From Thalassolituus sp. UBA1087 (GTDB taxonomy: Bacteria > Pseudomonadota > Gammaproteobacteria > Pseudomonadales > Oceanobacteraceae), in the NCBI GenBank assembly GCA_002314145.1, contig DCCG01000032.1, positions 1-64,000 on the forward strand: DNA of 64,000 bases. The letters are read 5' to 3'. Below, piece after piece: positions 18,113-27,349 of this stretch. A program made the translations under genes and the position numbers. Position 1 is the stretch's first letter; each line of letters starts with the position of its first letter. The notes beneath the pieces are model-generated. The model was not told the DNA's origin, did not search any database, and was given only the letters and a program-made list of their open reading frames with translations.

Positions 18113-19019
18113 AATGAAATACCTGCTGGATTTCCTCATCCACCGCGCGCTTGGCACCCTGTAACAGGGGCGTGCCATGGGCCGCCAGCAGAGAATCGAA
18201 ATCAAGTTGCCGCAGACGGCTGAGGTCATCGGCCAGACTGAAGTCTTTGGGGGTTACCTCGCGCAGCCAGTGACGCGACAGATTCATTCCTTTATGGAAG
18301 CCCTGCAGGCGCATGGTCAGCTGCTCGCGCAGCGTCAGCTGTGGCCAGCAGCCCAGAAACTGAAAAGATTCACTGGTCAGCAGCAGTCCGTGGCGTTCGA
18401 GTAACAGCACGGCTTCTGAACGGCAGGTGTAATGGAACTTAACCAGTTGCGCTCCGGGCACCGGCAGGAAGGCGTCTTCTTTCAGAATTTGGTGACGGGG
18501 CTTGTCTATCTGGCCGGGTAACGCCCAGAGTTTCGGCCGGTAACGGGTGCGATAGTGGTGCTCATCAGCGGACGGGCGATCTCCCAGGCGCACAATATGA
18601 GCGATACGCCCCAGGTGTTCCAGATTGCGTTCCTGTAAGGGGGAAAGCCGCACAGGGTTGATCAGAATCAGCTGATGGCCATCACGGATGATGATCATAT
18701 TGGGTTGGCGGGCGCCCCGTTGTCCCGGCTGATCCCCGGCGACCCAGTAAACATCGTTGAACAGGGCCTGGATACGGCCACGTTCCGGTTTGTCGGCGCC
18801 AGCCACGGGCTGACTGATGCGGATACCGGATGTCAGGCCGGGTGGTGTGTTTTTCGGCGCAGCTTTCTGCAGCTGGCTGGGGGTCAGGTGATCAGGATGC
18901 ACTTTGTCAGGATACAGCCCGGAAGCCCCTGGCTGTGCTGTCGGCAAGCGCGTGCTGACAGACGCGTCATGGTCCGGGTTGTTGTGTTTTTGCGTATTGT
19001 CCTGAATCAGAACAGGCAT
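18111..19019 (-). CDS. Hypothetical protein, degenerate metallo-beta-lactamase-like fold
   Basis: The protein has 302 residues. The first 85 are polar, rich in Pro, Gln and His, and probably disordered. After that the pattern ALFNDVYWVAGD, NMIIIRDGHQLILINPVRL, HIVRLGDRPSADEHHY and a late AAHGTPLL resembles metallo-hydrolase-like proteins of the DUF4336 kind. The full HxHxDH zinc motif is missing, so it may not be a hydrolase. The ATG at 19019 has an AGAGGAG site. Two copies of the TGACA-N5-TGTCA-type dyad lie 95-140 bp upstream, the best evidence of specific regulation in this stretch. The assignment is tentative. Confidence 0.7.
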   Translation of the reverse strand: MPVLIQDNTQKHNNPDHDASVSTRLPTAQPGASGLYPDKVHPDHLTPSQLQKAAPKNTPPGLTSGIRISQPVAGADKPERGRIQALFNDVYWVAGDQPGQRGARQPNMIIIRDGHQLILINPVRLSPLQERNLEHLGRIAHIVRLGDRPSADEHHYRTRYRPKLWALPGQIDKPRHQILKEDAFLPVPGAQLVKFHYTCRSEAVLLLERHGLLLTSESFQFLGCWPQLTLREQLTMRLQGFHKGMNLSRHWLREVTPKDFSLADDLSRLRQLDFDSLLAAHGTPLLQGAKRAVDEEIQQVFH

Positions 19020-19113
19020 ACTGAATCTCCTCTCAGAACCAGCACCCAAACGGCTTAATGGGGTGCTGGTCTTGATATCTTATTCAGTATTGGACCACCG
19101 GAACTGTGAAGTG

Positions 19114-19128
19114 TGACAAAATTTGTCA
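19114..19128. promoter_or_regulatory. 15-nt palindromic operator candidate, copy A
   Basis: TGACAAAATTTGTCA, extended to 17 nt with outer G/C, is the reverse complement of the dyad at 87-101. It lies 95 bp upstream of the MBL-like gene start. Confidence 0.5.
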
Positions 19129-19144
19129 CCAATCTGGCTGTGCA

Positions 19145-19159
19145 TGACAAAGATTGTCA
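19145..19159. promoter_or_regulatory. 15-nt palindromic operator candidate, copy B
   Basis: TGACAAAGATTGTCA lies exactly 31 bp from copy A, about three helical turns, so two dimers could bind one DNA face. One central base breaks the symmetry. Confidence 0.5.
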
Positions 19160-19242
19160 TTCTGAGTAGGCAAAACAGGCCGTTGCTCCGGTTCTCTGGC
19201 GGAAAAGAACGGATAAAAAAGTCGGGGGGAGCTGCCGGGGGG

Positions 19243-20250
19243 CTATTCCGGCAGCAGATCCTGCAATTGCTCAATGCCTTCCACCACATCATCTGGCTGG
19301 CGGAAATAAGCGACGTGGTACATGGCTTCGCCTTCCTGTACCAGCGGGATGTTCTGAACGCCGATAACGATCCCGTCGTTGTTGCACACCACGTCATCCA
19401 GCAGTTTACCGAACGGATCCCGGATCGAGGCCAGGCTTTCCCCTTCGGCAACATAGTCGCCGAGCCGTTTCAGATGCTGGACGAAACCACTGTCGGTGGC
19501 GCGCAGCCAGCTGCTGGTGCGTGCGGTGACCGGCTCAATCTGCTGCTTACGGCTGCGGGGCAGCATGCCCAGGTAACGCATCACATTGATGGTGCCGCGT
19601 TCACCGGCGCGGATGCAGAGCTCATCGTAACGCAGGGCTTCGCCTGCTTCGTACAGCAGAATTTTAACGCCTAAATCATTGGCTGATTCACGCAGTGAGC
19701 CGTCGCGCAGGTTGGCATTCAGCAGCACTGGCACACCAAACGCGTGGGCCAGTTCCGAAGTTTCCGGATCATCCAGATTGGCGCGGATCTGAGGCAGGTT
19801 AGAGCGATGGATGGCACCGGTGTGAAAATCAATGCCGTAGTCACACAGGCTGACGATTTCCTGCAGAAACAGATGTGCCATGCGGGCTGCCAGTGAGCCT
19901 TTCTCACTGCCGGGAAATGAACGGTTCAGGTCGCGCCGGTCGGGCAGATAGCGGCTTTTATTGAGCACGCCGTAGACATTCACCATGGGCACCGCGATGA
20001 CAGTACCGCGCAGTTTGCTGAACTGGCGGGAATTGATCAGCCGCTGGATAATTTCAATACCATTGAGCTCATCACCGTGAATGGCGGCACTGAGAAACAG
20101 GACCGGCCCGGGTTTAGTGCCGCGTTTGACGTATACCGGAATGGAAATGGCGGTGTCGGTGTACAGCTTGCCGGCGGGCATTTCTATTTTCCGGCTTTCA
20201 CCCGGATAAATGGTGGTTCCGGCGATGGTGAGACCGTCTGAAGCGGGCAT
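19243..20250 (-). CDS. Succinylglutamate desuccinylase/aspartoacylase family (M14) protein
   Basis: The protein has 335 residues. The zinc-ligand motif is AAIHGDELNGIEII (His and Glu) near residue 60, with GIDFHTGAIHRSNLPQIR giving the later His. The C-terminal part (VAEGESLASIRDPFG) forms the beta-rich domain seen in AstE/AspA-like enzymes. The family removes acyl groups from amino acids or cleaves C-terminal residues. There are no arginine-succinyltransferase (ast) genes nearby, so the AST pathway is not implied. The ATG at 20250 has AGGA 11 bp upstream. A hairpin at 20318-20343 lies just upstream, between this gene and the NifX-like gene. Confidence 0.86.
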   Translation of the reverse strand: MPASDGLTIAGTTIYPGESRKIEMPAGKLYTDTAISIPVYVKRGTKPGPVLFLSAAIHGDELNGIEIIQRLINSRQFSKLRGTVIAVPMVNVYGVLNKSRYLPDRRDLNRSFPGSEKGSLAARMAHLFLQEIVSLCDYGIDFHTGAIHRSNLPQIRANLDDPETSELAHAFGVPVLLNANLRDGSLRESANDLGVKILLYEAGEALRYDELCIRAGERGTINVMRYLGMLPRSRKQQIEPVTARTSSWLRATDSGFVQHLKRLGDYVAEGESLASIRDPFGKLLDDVVCNNDGIVIGVQNIPLVQEGEAMYHVAYFRQPDDVVEGIEQLQDLLPE

Positions 20251-20317
20251 GGTCGGCCTGTTCCTTATAATGAATTCTGCGCAGTAGTCAGTTCATTATA
20301 TCTGCCAGGCGAGCAGG

Positions 20318-20343
20318 GTGCTGAAAAATTCACGTTTCAGCAC
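20318..20343. terminator. Hairpin between NifX-like and AstE-like genes
   Basis: A perfect 9-bp stem GTGCTGAAA/TTTCAGCAC with an 8-nt loop. It has no T-run on the minus strand, so it may be a Rho-dependent end or an operator. Confidence 0.4.
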
Positions 20344-20430
20344 GTCTGGTCAGCGCCAGTCCGGATCTCAGAACCGGCGCCTGGCGCATATTGCAGCGGG
20401 TTTAAGCGGCCTGCTCAAAAGCGGCCGTAC

Positions 20431-20832
20431 TCAATGGCCGCTGACTTCCCGGCGGTGATCCGGGTCCAGGCACTCGGCTTCCTCATGGGGTAAGCCGGAG
20501 GCCAGGGTGCCTTTGAGATAATCCCGGATGGCTTTCAGCGGGTCGGTTTCTGTGGTGGTCAGCAATTGCGTATCCCGCTCAGCCAGGCGGCGGGTGACCC
20601 CTTCACCGGCCGATCCGCAGATGGCAACGTCGACGCTGTGTAGTGGATGACGTTCACCGTTTCCGCGCACATGCCATTCATGCAGGCTGCCGCTTTTACT
20701 CAGGCGGATACTCCATACCAGCAGGGGTTCTTCGCTGTCGGTAGCGTATACATCCCAGTTCACCGTGCGCCCGGCATGGCCGGAAATATTGCCGTTTTTC
20801 AGTACGGCCACAGCAATCAGTGGCGTTGTCAT
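20431..20832 (-). CDS. NifX/NifB-C-terminal-like (dinitrogenase Fe-Mo cofactor family) protein
   Basis: The protein has 133 residues. It opens with PLIAVAVLKNGNISGHAGRTVNWDVY and shows SVDVAICGSAGEGVTRRLAERDTQLL, the strand-helix pattern of the NifX/NafY ribonuclease-H-like fold in which a small acidic pocket binds a metal cluster or oxyanion. Stand-alone members occur in many bacteria without nitrogenase, and no nif gene is seen here. The function is unknown. The ATG at 20832 has a GAGGA site. It is transcribed divergently from dnaE. Confidence 0.78.
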   Translation of the reverse strand: MTTPLIAVAVLKNGNISGHAGRTVNWDVYATDSEEPLLVWSIRLSKSGSLHEWHVRGNGERHPLHSVDVAICGSAGEGVTRRLAERDTQLLTTTETDPLKAIRDYLKGTLASGLPHEEAECLDPDHRREVSGH

Positions 20833-21052
20833 GATGATGTCCTCGCAGCTCGTTGTTCATTGTTTAACCTGTGGCTGCAGTCTACGTCATGCCGTGACAG
20901 GAATATTGACCGGCGTCAGGTACGCTCTGTGGCGTGTTGCCGCATATTGATCATTTTGTGTACGTGTGAAAGCGGTCGTGGGCGGGATGGGTTGGTTTTT
21001 CGTAACCGGGGGATCAGGTACAATAAGTCTTTTGGTTCAGGATTGCGGTTTT

Positions 21053-24000
21053 ATGACGCAGGGGTTTGTTCATCTCAGGGTTCATTCTGAGTACTCGCTG
21101 TACGACAGCACCGTCCGGGTGAAAAAGCTGATTGCCAAAGCGGCTGAGCTGGAGATGCCGGCACTGGCGCTGACGGACCAGATGAATATGTATGCGCTGG
21201 TGAAGTTTTATAAAGGCTGTCTCGGCGCCGGCATAAAACCCATTCTCGGGGCCGATCTGTGGCTCGAGAACCCGGACGACATGACCCAGCCTTTCCGCGT
21301 TACGGCGCTCTGTCAGACGGCCGATGGTTACCTCAACCTGCGCGAACTTATTTCCCGTGGCTATGCCGAGAACCAGCATTATGATCTGGCGATTATTAAA
21401 CGTCAGTGGCTGTTTGAACAGAACGGTGGCCTGATTCTTCTGTCGGGTGGCCGCGATGGCGATATCGGCCAGCGGATTATTAAGGGCCGGGTGGAAGCGG
21501 CTGAACAGCTGGCGCAGGAATACATGCAGCACTTCGGTGACCGCTTCTATTTTGAAGTTCAGCGCACCGGACGCCCGGGAGATGAAACCCTGGTGAAAGC
21601 CGGGCTGGCTATGGCGCACTCGTTCGGCGTGCCGCTGGTTGCCACCAATGATGTGCGGTTTATTAAGGCAGATGATTTTGAAGCCCATGAAACCCGGGTT
21701 TCCATTGGTCAGGGGTATGCCCTGGATGACAAACGCCGCCCGCGTGAATATTCAGATCAGCAGTATTTCCGCAGTGCCGAAGAAATGGTGCAGTTGTTCC
21801 GGGATATTCCGTCTGCCATTGAAAATACCGTCGAAATTGCCCGGCGCTGTTCAGTCGAAGTGCTGCTCGGCACTTACTTTCTGCCGGATTATCCGATTCC
21901 GGATGGTATGGGCGAAGACGAATTTTTCCGCAAAATATCCCAGGTCGGTCTTGAAGAACGGCTGGATTTTATTCTGGATAAAAATGCGCCGGATTATGAA
22001 GAGAAGCGCAGGCCCTACCAGGAACGACTGGAATTCGAACTGAATATTATTATTCAGATGGGATTCCCGGGTTACTTCCTGATCGTGATGGACTTTATTC
22101 AGTGGGCCAAAGACCATGATATTCCGGTGGGGCCGGGACGGGGTTCCGGTGCCGGCTCGCTGGTGGCTTATGCCTTAAAAATTACCGACCTTGATCCACT
22201 CGAATACGACCTGCTGTTCGAACGTTTCCTTAACCCGGAACGGGTATCCATGCCTGACTTTGATATCGACTTCTGCATGGAAGACCGGGAAAAAGTCATC
22301 GCCTACGTGGCGGATAACTATGGCCGGCAGGCGGTATCCCAGATTGTGACCTTCGGTACCATGGCGGCGAAAGCGGTAGTACGTGATGTGGCCCGGGCAC
22401 AGGGTAAGTCGTTTGGTCTGGCGGATAAATTATCCAAATTAATTCCCGGTGATCCGGGGATGACGCTGGAAAAAGCGCTGGAAACCGAGTCGCTGTTAAA
22501 AGAGTTTCTCGACGAAGACGAAGAAGCCCAGGAAATCTGGGATATGGCGCTGAAACTGGAAGGGATTGCCCGGCAGACCGGTAAACACGCCGGTGGGGTG
22601 GTGATTGCGCCGACCAAACTGACCGACTTCTCGCCCACCGCCTGTGAAGCAGATGGTACCGGCCTGGTGACTCAGTTTGATAAAAACGATGTGGAAGAAG
22701 CCGGGCTGGTGAAGTTTGACTTCCTTGGTCTGCGGACGCTGACCATTATTGACTGGGCGCTGGAAACCATTAATAAACTGCAGGAAAAGCAGGGCCTGCC
22801 GCCAGTGGATATTTCCGCCATTCCGCTGGATGACAAACCCTCATACGATTTATTAAAAGCAGCCAAAACCACCGCGGTGTTTCAGCTCGAATCCCGGGGT
22901 ATGAAAGATCTTATCCGTCGTCTGCAGCCGGATAATATTGAAGACATGATCGCACTGGTGGCGCTGTTCCGTCCGGGCCCGCTGGAATCCGGCATGGTGG
23001 ATGACTTTATTAACCGGAAGCACGGCCGTGCTCAGGTCGCTTACCCGCATCCGGATTTCCAGCATGAGAATCTGAAAGAAATTCTTGAACCCACCTACGG
23101 CGTGATCGTGTATCAGGAACAGGTGATGCAGATTGCTCAGGCGCTGGCGGGTTATACGCTCGGCGGTGCGGATATGCTGCGTCGTGCGATGGGTAAGAAA
23201 AAGCCGGAAGAAATGGCCAAACAGCGGGAAATTTTCCGTGAGGGGGCTGACTCTCAGGGAGTGGACCCGGAACTGGCGATGAAAATCTTCGACCTGGTGG
23301 AAAAATTCGCCGGCTATGGTTTTAACAAATCCCACTCCGCCGCTTACGCCGTGGTGTCTTATCAGACGCTGTGGCTGAAGCAGCATTATCCGGCGCCTTT
23401 TATGGCGGCGGTTCTGACCTCCGATATGCAGAACACCGATAAAGTGGTGACCTTTATTGAAGAATGCCGGGAGATGGCTCTCGACATTATTCTGCCGGAT
23501 GTTAACGAAAGTCATTATGGCTTCACTGTGAATGATGACGGAGCCATCGTCTATGGATTGGGCGCTGTTAAAGGCGTGGGTGAAGGCCCCATCGAAGCGA
23601 TTGAAGAAGGCCGGAAAGAGGGGCCTTACCGTGATATGTTTGATTTTTGTCAGCGCGTCGACGGTAAAAAAATAAACAAACGCGTGCTGGAAGCGCTGGT
23701 CCGCTGTGGTGCCTTTGATCGTCTGGAACGTTCTGCCCCGCGTGCGGTTCTGATGGCCAGCATCGAAGATGCCATTAAAAGTGCCGGTCAGTCAGCGGCC
23801 AATGAAGCCGCCGGCATGATGGATTTATTCGGCGAAGTACAGGCTGAAGAAGCCGAAAATGCCGACCCTTACGAACGTTTCCGTGGCTTACGTGAGTGGT
23901 CGTTGAAAGAACGCCTGCAGGGTGAAAAAGATACGCTGGGTTTATTCGTAACCGGCCACCCGTTCGATGAATATGAGAACGAAGTGCGTAAGCTGGTACC

Positions 24001-24538
24001 AACCAAATTGTCTCAGCTGCAGGAAAGCAAAGCGCCACAGAAACTGGCGGGCCTGGTAGTGGATATGCGCGTCATGAAAAACAAACGTGGCGACAATATG
24101 TGCTTCGCCACACTGGACGACCGTACCGCCCGGGTGGAAGTGGCCCTGTTCTCTGATGTCTATGAACAGGTGCGTGAAGTGGTCGAAAAAGACCGGGTGC
24201 TGGTGGTGGAAGCGCAGGTTTCCCACGACGATTATTCCGGTGGATTAAAAGCCACCGGACGCTCGGCCATGGAAATCAGTCAGGCACGGCTTAACTTTGC
24301 CAAAGCGATCCGCATCCGGGTGGATGGCGAACGGCCGGAAGAAGAATTCTGCAGCGGTCTGAAACAGGTACTGGAGGTCATGCCGGAAGGCTGCCCGGTG
24401 GTACTGGATTTTTACAACAGCGTGGCGCGTTGTGATATCCGTCTGGGAGACAGCTGGCGCGTTAACCCATCCGATGAATTACTGCAGGAACTGAGATATG
24501 CCTACGGTGATGAGTCAGTGGAGCTGGTTTTTAATTGA
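21053..24538 (+). CDS. dnaE: DNA polymerase III alpha subunit
   Basis: The protein has 1161 residues, as in E. coli DnaE. The ATG at 21053 is chosen because the protein then begins TQGFVHLRVHSEYS, the start of the PHP domain, and AGGA lies upstream. The order is PHP domain (about 1-280), the palm with the catalytic carboxylates in MPDFDIDFCMEDRE near residue 400, FRPGPLESGM and GYGFNKSHSAAYA in the fingers, then the helix-hairpin-helix and OB domains (VVDMRVMKNKRGDNMCFATLDD near 1000). It catalyses leading- and lagging-strand synthesis in the replisome. In many gammaproteobacteria dnaE is followed by accA; here an aldehyde dehydrogenase unit follows. A possible TACAAT -10 sits at 21019. Confidence 0.97.
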   Translation: MTQGFVHLRVHSEYSLYDSTVRVKKLIAKAAELEMPALALTDQMNMYALVKFYKGCLGAGIKPILGADLWLENPDDMTQPFRVTALCQTADGYLNLRELISRGYAENQHYDLAIIKRQWLFEQNGGLILLSGGRDGDIGQRIIKGRVEAAEQLAQEYMQHFGDRFYFEVQRTGRPGDETLVKAGLAMAHSFGVPLVATNDVRFIKADDFEAHETRVSIGQGYALDDKRRPREYSDQQYFRSAEEMVQLFRDIPSAIENTVEIARRCSVEVLLGTYFLPDYPIPDGMGEDEFFRKISQVGLEERLDFILDKNAPDYEEKRRPYQERLEFELNIIIQMGFPGYFLIVMDFIQWAKDHDIPVGPGRGSGAGSLVAYALKITDLDPLEYDLLFERFLNPERVSMPDFDIDFCMEDREKVIAYVADNYGRQAVSQIVTFGTMAAKAVVRDVARAQGKSFGLADKLSKLIPGDPGMTLEKALETESLLKEFLDEDEEAQEIWDMALKLEGIARQTGKHAGGVVIAPTKLTDFSPTACEADGTGLVTQFDKNDVEEAGLVKFDFLGLRTLTIIDWALETINKLQEKQGLPPVDISAIPLDDKPSYDLLKAAKTTAVFQLESRGMKDLIRRLQPDNIEDMIALVALFRPGPLESGMVDDFINRKHGRAQVAYPHPDFQHENLKEILEPTYGVIVYQEQVMQIAQALAGYTLGGADMLRRAMGKKKPEEMAKQREIFREGADSQGVDPELAMKIFDLVEKFAGYGFNKSHSAAYAVVSYQTLWLKQHYPAPFMAAVLTSDMQNTDKVVTFIEECREMALDIILPDVNESHYGFTVNDDGAIVYGLGAVKGVGEGPIEAIEEGRKEGPYRDMFDFCQRVDGKKINKRVLEALVRCGAFDRLERSAPRAVLMASIEDAIKSAGQSAANEAAGMMDLFGEVQAEEAENADPYERFRGLREWSLKERLQGEKDTLGLFVTGHPFDEYENEVRKLVPTKLSQLQESKAPQKLAGLVVDMRVMKNKRGDNMCFATLDDRTARVEVALFSDVYEQVREVVEKDRVLVVEAQVSHDDYSGGLKATGRSAMEISQARLNFAKAIRIRVDGERPEEEFCSGLKQVLEVMPEGCPVVLDFYNSVARCDIRLGDSWRVNPSDELLQELRYAYGDESVELVFN

Positions 24539-24554
24539 TTATAAGCACATTATG

Positions 24555-24598
24555 TTCAGGTTGTGGACGCCTTGACATGAAAGTGTCCGCAATCTGAA
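24555..24598. promoter_or_regulatory. Long imperfect inverted repeat, probable upstream activator site
   Basis: The arms TTCAGGTTGTGGAC (24555-24568) and GTCCGCAATCTGAA (24585-24598) pair at 12 of 14 positions around a 16-nt spacer. Its centre lies about 80 bp upstream of the predicted sigma-54 start. That is the usual position for an enhancer-binding protein site. It is not followed by a T-run, so it makes a poor dnaE terminator. Confidence 0.6.
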
Positions 24599-24631
24599 CG
24601 ATACCTTAGCAAAACAGCAGGGTTTATCGGC

Positions 24632-24647
24632 TGGCATAGCTCATGCT
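24632..24647 (+). promoter_or_regulatory. Sigma-54 promoter (-24/-12)
   Basis: TGGCATAGCTCATGCT fits TGGCAY-R-N4-TTGCW with one mismatch and has the required GG-N10-GC spacing. It lies 75 bp before the aldehyde dehydrogenase start. An enhancer-binding protein gene is encoded two genes downstream. Confidence 0.75.
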
Positions 24648-24721
24648 CTTGATTGGTTAGTTCGTTGATGATCTGCGCTTTACCAAAGTGCAGCAACTGC
24701 AACCAGAAAGAGGATTGAATG

Positions 24722-26191
24722 ATGTCAGAAGCATCAGAATTCCTGCCGTTATCGCTGTGGAACCAACAGCTGTTTACCGGCAACTGGACAACCGGACCCT
24801 TACCGGCACAACAGGTAACTGAACCGGCAACCGGAGATGTCCTCGGCCAGATCGCTATGGCCAATGCTGAATTTGTCAGCCAGCGTTGTCAAAGCGCCCG
24901 CGCTGTACAGTCTGAGTGGGCAGCCCTTGCCTACGATGAAAAAGCCACCATCCTGCGTAAAGCGGCAGCTGTTGCTGAACAGAATTTTGCCGCCATCGTT
25001 GACTGGCTGATTAAGGAAAGTGGGTCGATCAGGCCTAAAGCCGAATTCGAAGTCAGCCTGAGTATTAAAGTTCTGCACGAGGCGGCCTCCATGCCGTCAC
25101 GCGCTCAGGGCGAGGTGCTGCCATCAGCGGCCGGTCGCCTCAGTCTTGCCCGTCGTCGTCCGTTAGGTGTTGTCGGCGTTATCTCTCCCTTTAACTTCCC
25201 GCTTTATCTTGCCATCCGGGCGGTGGCGCCTGCGATCGCTGCCGGGAACAGTGTGGTGCTGAAACCGGACCCGCGTACGGCGGTCAGTGGTGGATATACC
25301 ATTGCGCGTATTTTCCAACTGGCGGGTCTGCCAGCCGGTGTGCTGCAGGTGTTGCCGGGTGACGGCGCAGCCGGTGCTGCGCTGGTGAGTGATCCGGAAG
25401 TGGCGATGATTCAGTTTACCGGCTCGACCGGTGCCGGCCGTAAAGTGGGTGAAGCAGCCGGTAAACATCTGAAAAAAGTATCGCTGGAACTGGGCGGCAA
25501 AAACTCGCTGATCATTCTGGATGATGCCGATCTCGATATCGCTCTGGCGAACGCTACCTGGGGGGTCTACCTTCATCAGGGACAGATCTGCATGTCTACC
25601 GGCCGGGTGTTAGTACAACGCGGTATTTATGATGAGTTTCTGAAACGTCTGACCGCAAAAGCGAAAAGTCTGCCGGTCGGTAACCCGGCAACCCAGCAGG
25701 TGGCGCTTGGTCCTTTAATTAATGAAAGTCAGCGTGACAACGCCGCTCGCCTGGTGTCTGAAGGCGTCAAAGCCGGCGCGGTTCTGGAAGCCGGCGGACA
25801 ATACGATGGTCTGTTTTTTCAGCCCACGGTGTTAAGCGGTGTCAGCCGTGATAACCCGGTGTTTAATGAAGAAATTTTTGGCCCGGTCGCGGTGGTCGTG
25901 CCGTTTGATACTGACGAAGAAGCCATCGAACTGGCGAACGATACCGAATACGGTTTGTCTGCGGCGGTGATTTCTTCCAACGTAGGCCGTGCACTGAATC
26001 TGGGTGAACAACTGAAAACCGGTCTGCTGCACATCAATGATCAGACCGTTAATGATGAAGTGGTCAACCCGTTCGGCGGTGTCGGCGCTTCCGGCAACGG
26101 CACCAGTGTCGGTGGCCCGGCCAGTATTGACGAATTTACTCAGTGGCAATGGCTCACCGTGAAAGGTGAAGCACCGATGTATCCACTTTAA
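24722..26191 (+). CDS. Aldehyde dehydrogenase, benzaldehyde-dehydrogenase-like (NAD+)
   Basis: The protein has 489 residues. The ALDH active site is seen as LELGGKNSLII (catalytic Glu) and GVYLHQGQICMSTGRVLV (catalytic Cys), with the cofactor loop FTGSTGAGRKVGEAAG. The LHQGQICM context and overall match are closest to benzaldehyde dehydrogenases of the XylC type, which oxidise aromatic aldehydes to acids. Two ATG codons are adjacent (24719 and 24722); the second has better spacing (7 bp) from AGGA. It forms an operon with the alcohol dehydrogenase 24 bp downstream, reading from the sigma-54 promoter at 24632. No aromatic ring-cleavage genes are in view. Confidence 0.9.
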   Translation: MSEASEFLPLSLWNQQLFTGNWTTGPLPAQQVTEPATGDVLGQIAMANAEFVSQRCQSARAVQSEWAALAYDEKATILRKAAAVAEQNFAAIVDWLIKESGSIRPKAEFEVSLSIKVLHEAASMPSRAQGEVLPSAAGRLSLARRRPLGVVGVISPFNFPLYLAIRAVAPAIAAGNSVVLKPDPRTAVSGGYTIARIFQLAGLPAGVLQVLPGDGAAGAALVSDPEVAMIQFTGSTGAGRKVGEAAGKHLKKVSLELGGKNSLIILDDADLDIALANATWGVYLHQGQICMSTGRVLVQRGIYDEFLKRLTAKAKSLPVGNPATQQVALGPLINESQRDNAARLVSEGVKAGAVLEAGGQYDGLFFQPTVLSGVSRDNPVFNEEIFGPVAVVVPFDTDEEAIELANDTEYGLSAAVISSNVGRALNLGEQLKTGLLHINDQTVNDEVVNPFGGVGASGNGTSVGGPASIDEFTQWQWLTVKGEAPMYPL

Positions 26192-26215
26192 TAAGACCGA
26201 CAGGAGAACAATATT

Positions 26216-27340
26216 ATGAGCACAACCGAATTCCGCGATATCCGCGCTGCCGTTACCCGTGAAAAAGGCGCGCCATTTAAGTTAGAAAGTGCCCGTATCC
26301 GTACCCCAAAAAATGATGAAGTGCTGGTGAAAATTGTCGCCACCGGTATGTGTCACACTGACATGATCGTCCGTGATCAATATTACCCGGTACCGCTGCC
26401 GGCGGTTCTCGGCCACGAAGGTGCCGGTATTGTTGAAGCCGTCGGCCCGCAGGTAAAAGACATTGCCGTCGGTGATCACGTGGTTCTGACATACGGTTAC
26501 TGCAGCCACTGTGATCCTTGTGTAACCGGTCATGCGGCGTACTGTGATGAGTTCTACCCGCGTAATTTCAGCGGTGCCGATAACGACGGTGAAACCGCGA
26601 TCCAGGATGCTGATGGCAAACCATTGCATGATCACTTTTTTGCCCAGTCTTCTTTTGCAACCTATGCCCTGAGTCTGGAAAGCAACACAGTGAAAGTTCC
26701 GCAGGAAGCAGAGCTGGAACTGCTCGGACCACTGGGCTGTGGTATTCAGACCGGTGCCGGTGCCGTGATTAATTCGCTGAAAGTCACACCGGGAAGCAGC
26801 TTTGTTTCTCTGGGGGCAGGCGCAGTGGGTCTGTCCGCGGTACTGGCGGCTAAAGTGGCCGGTGCTACCACCATTATCGCAACCGACGTTGTGCCGTCCC
26901 GTCTGGAGCTGGCGAAAGAACTGGGGGCTACCCATGTGATCAACAGCAAAGAAGAAGACGCGGTTGAGCGCATCCGTGAAATCACCGGTGGTGGCGCTAA
27001 TTTTGCGCTCGAGTCCACCGGGATTCCGGCGGTATTGCGTCAGGGCATTGATGCCTTGTCGGCATTGGGCACGATTGGTGTGGTTGGTGCCCCGGCACTG
27101 GGTGTTGAAGCTAAGTTCGACGTTAACGATGTACTGCTGGGCGGTAAATCCATCCGCGGTATTGTCGAAGGTGACTCGACTCCGAAAATCTTTATTCCGC
27201 AGCTGGTGGATCTGTATCTGCAGGGCCGCTTTGCTTTTGACAAACTGGTTAAGTTCTATGACTTTGAAGATATTAACCAGGCGGCTGAAGACAGTGAAAA
27301 AGGCATCACACTGAAACCCGTAGTACGTATCAACGGCTGA
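26216..27340 (+). CDS. Zinc-dependent alcohol dehydrogenase, aryl-alcohol type
   Basis: The protein has 374 residues and is a medium-chain dehydrogenase. The catalytic zinc site is GMCHTD and GHEGAGIVE; the structural zinc site is YCSHCDPCVTGHAAYC, with all four Cys present. The Rossmann loop is SLGAGAVGLSAV. The length and RNFSGAD insert match aryl-alcohol (benzyl alcohol) dehydrogenases of the XylB/AreB type. With the adjacent aldehyde dehydrogenase it would oxidise an alcohol to the acid through the aldehyde. CAGGAG precedes the ATG. A terminator-like hairpin follows. The exact alcohol is not known. Confidence 0.9.
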   Translation: MSTTEFRDIRAAVTREKGAPFKLESARIRTPKNDEVLVKIVATGMCHTDMIVRDQYYPVPLPAVLGHEGAGIVEAVGPQVKDIAVGDHVVLTYGYCSHCDPCVTGHAAYCDEFYPRNFSGADNDGETAIQDADGKPLHDHFFAQSSFATYALSLESNTVKVPQEAELELLGPLGCGIQTGAGAVINSLKVTPGSSFVSLGAGAVGLSAVLAAKVAGATTIIATDVVPSRLELAKELGATHVINSKEEDAVERIREITGGGANFALESTGIPAVLRQGIDALSALGTIGVVGAPALGVEAKFDVNDVLLGGKSIRGIVEGDSTPKIFIPQLVDLYLQGRFAFDKLVKFYDFEDINQAAEDSEKGITLKPVVRING

Positions 27341-27349
27341 TGTGCTGAA

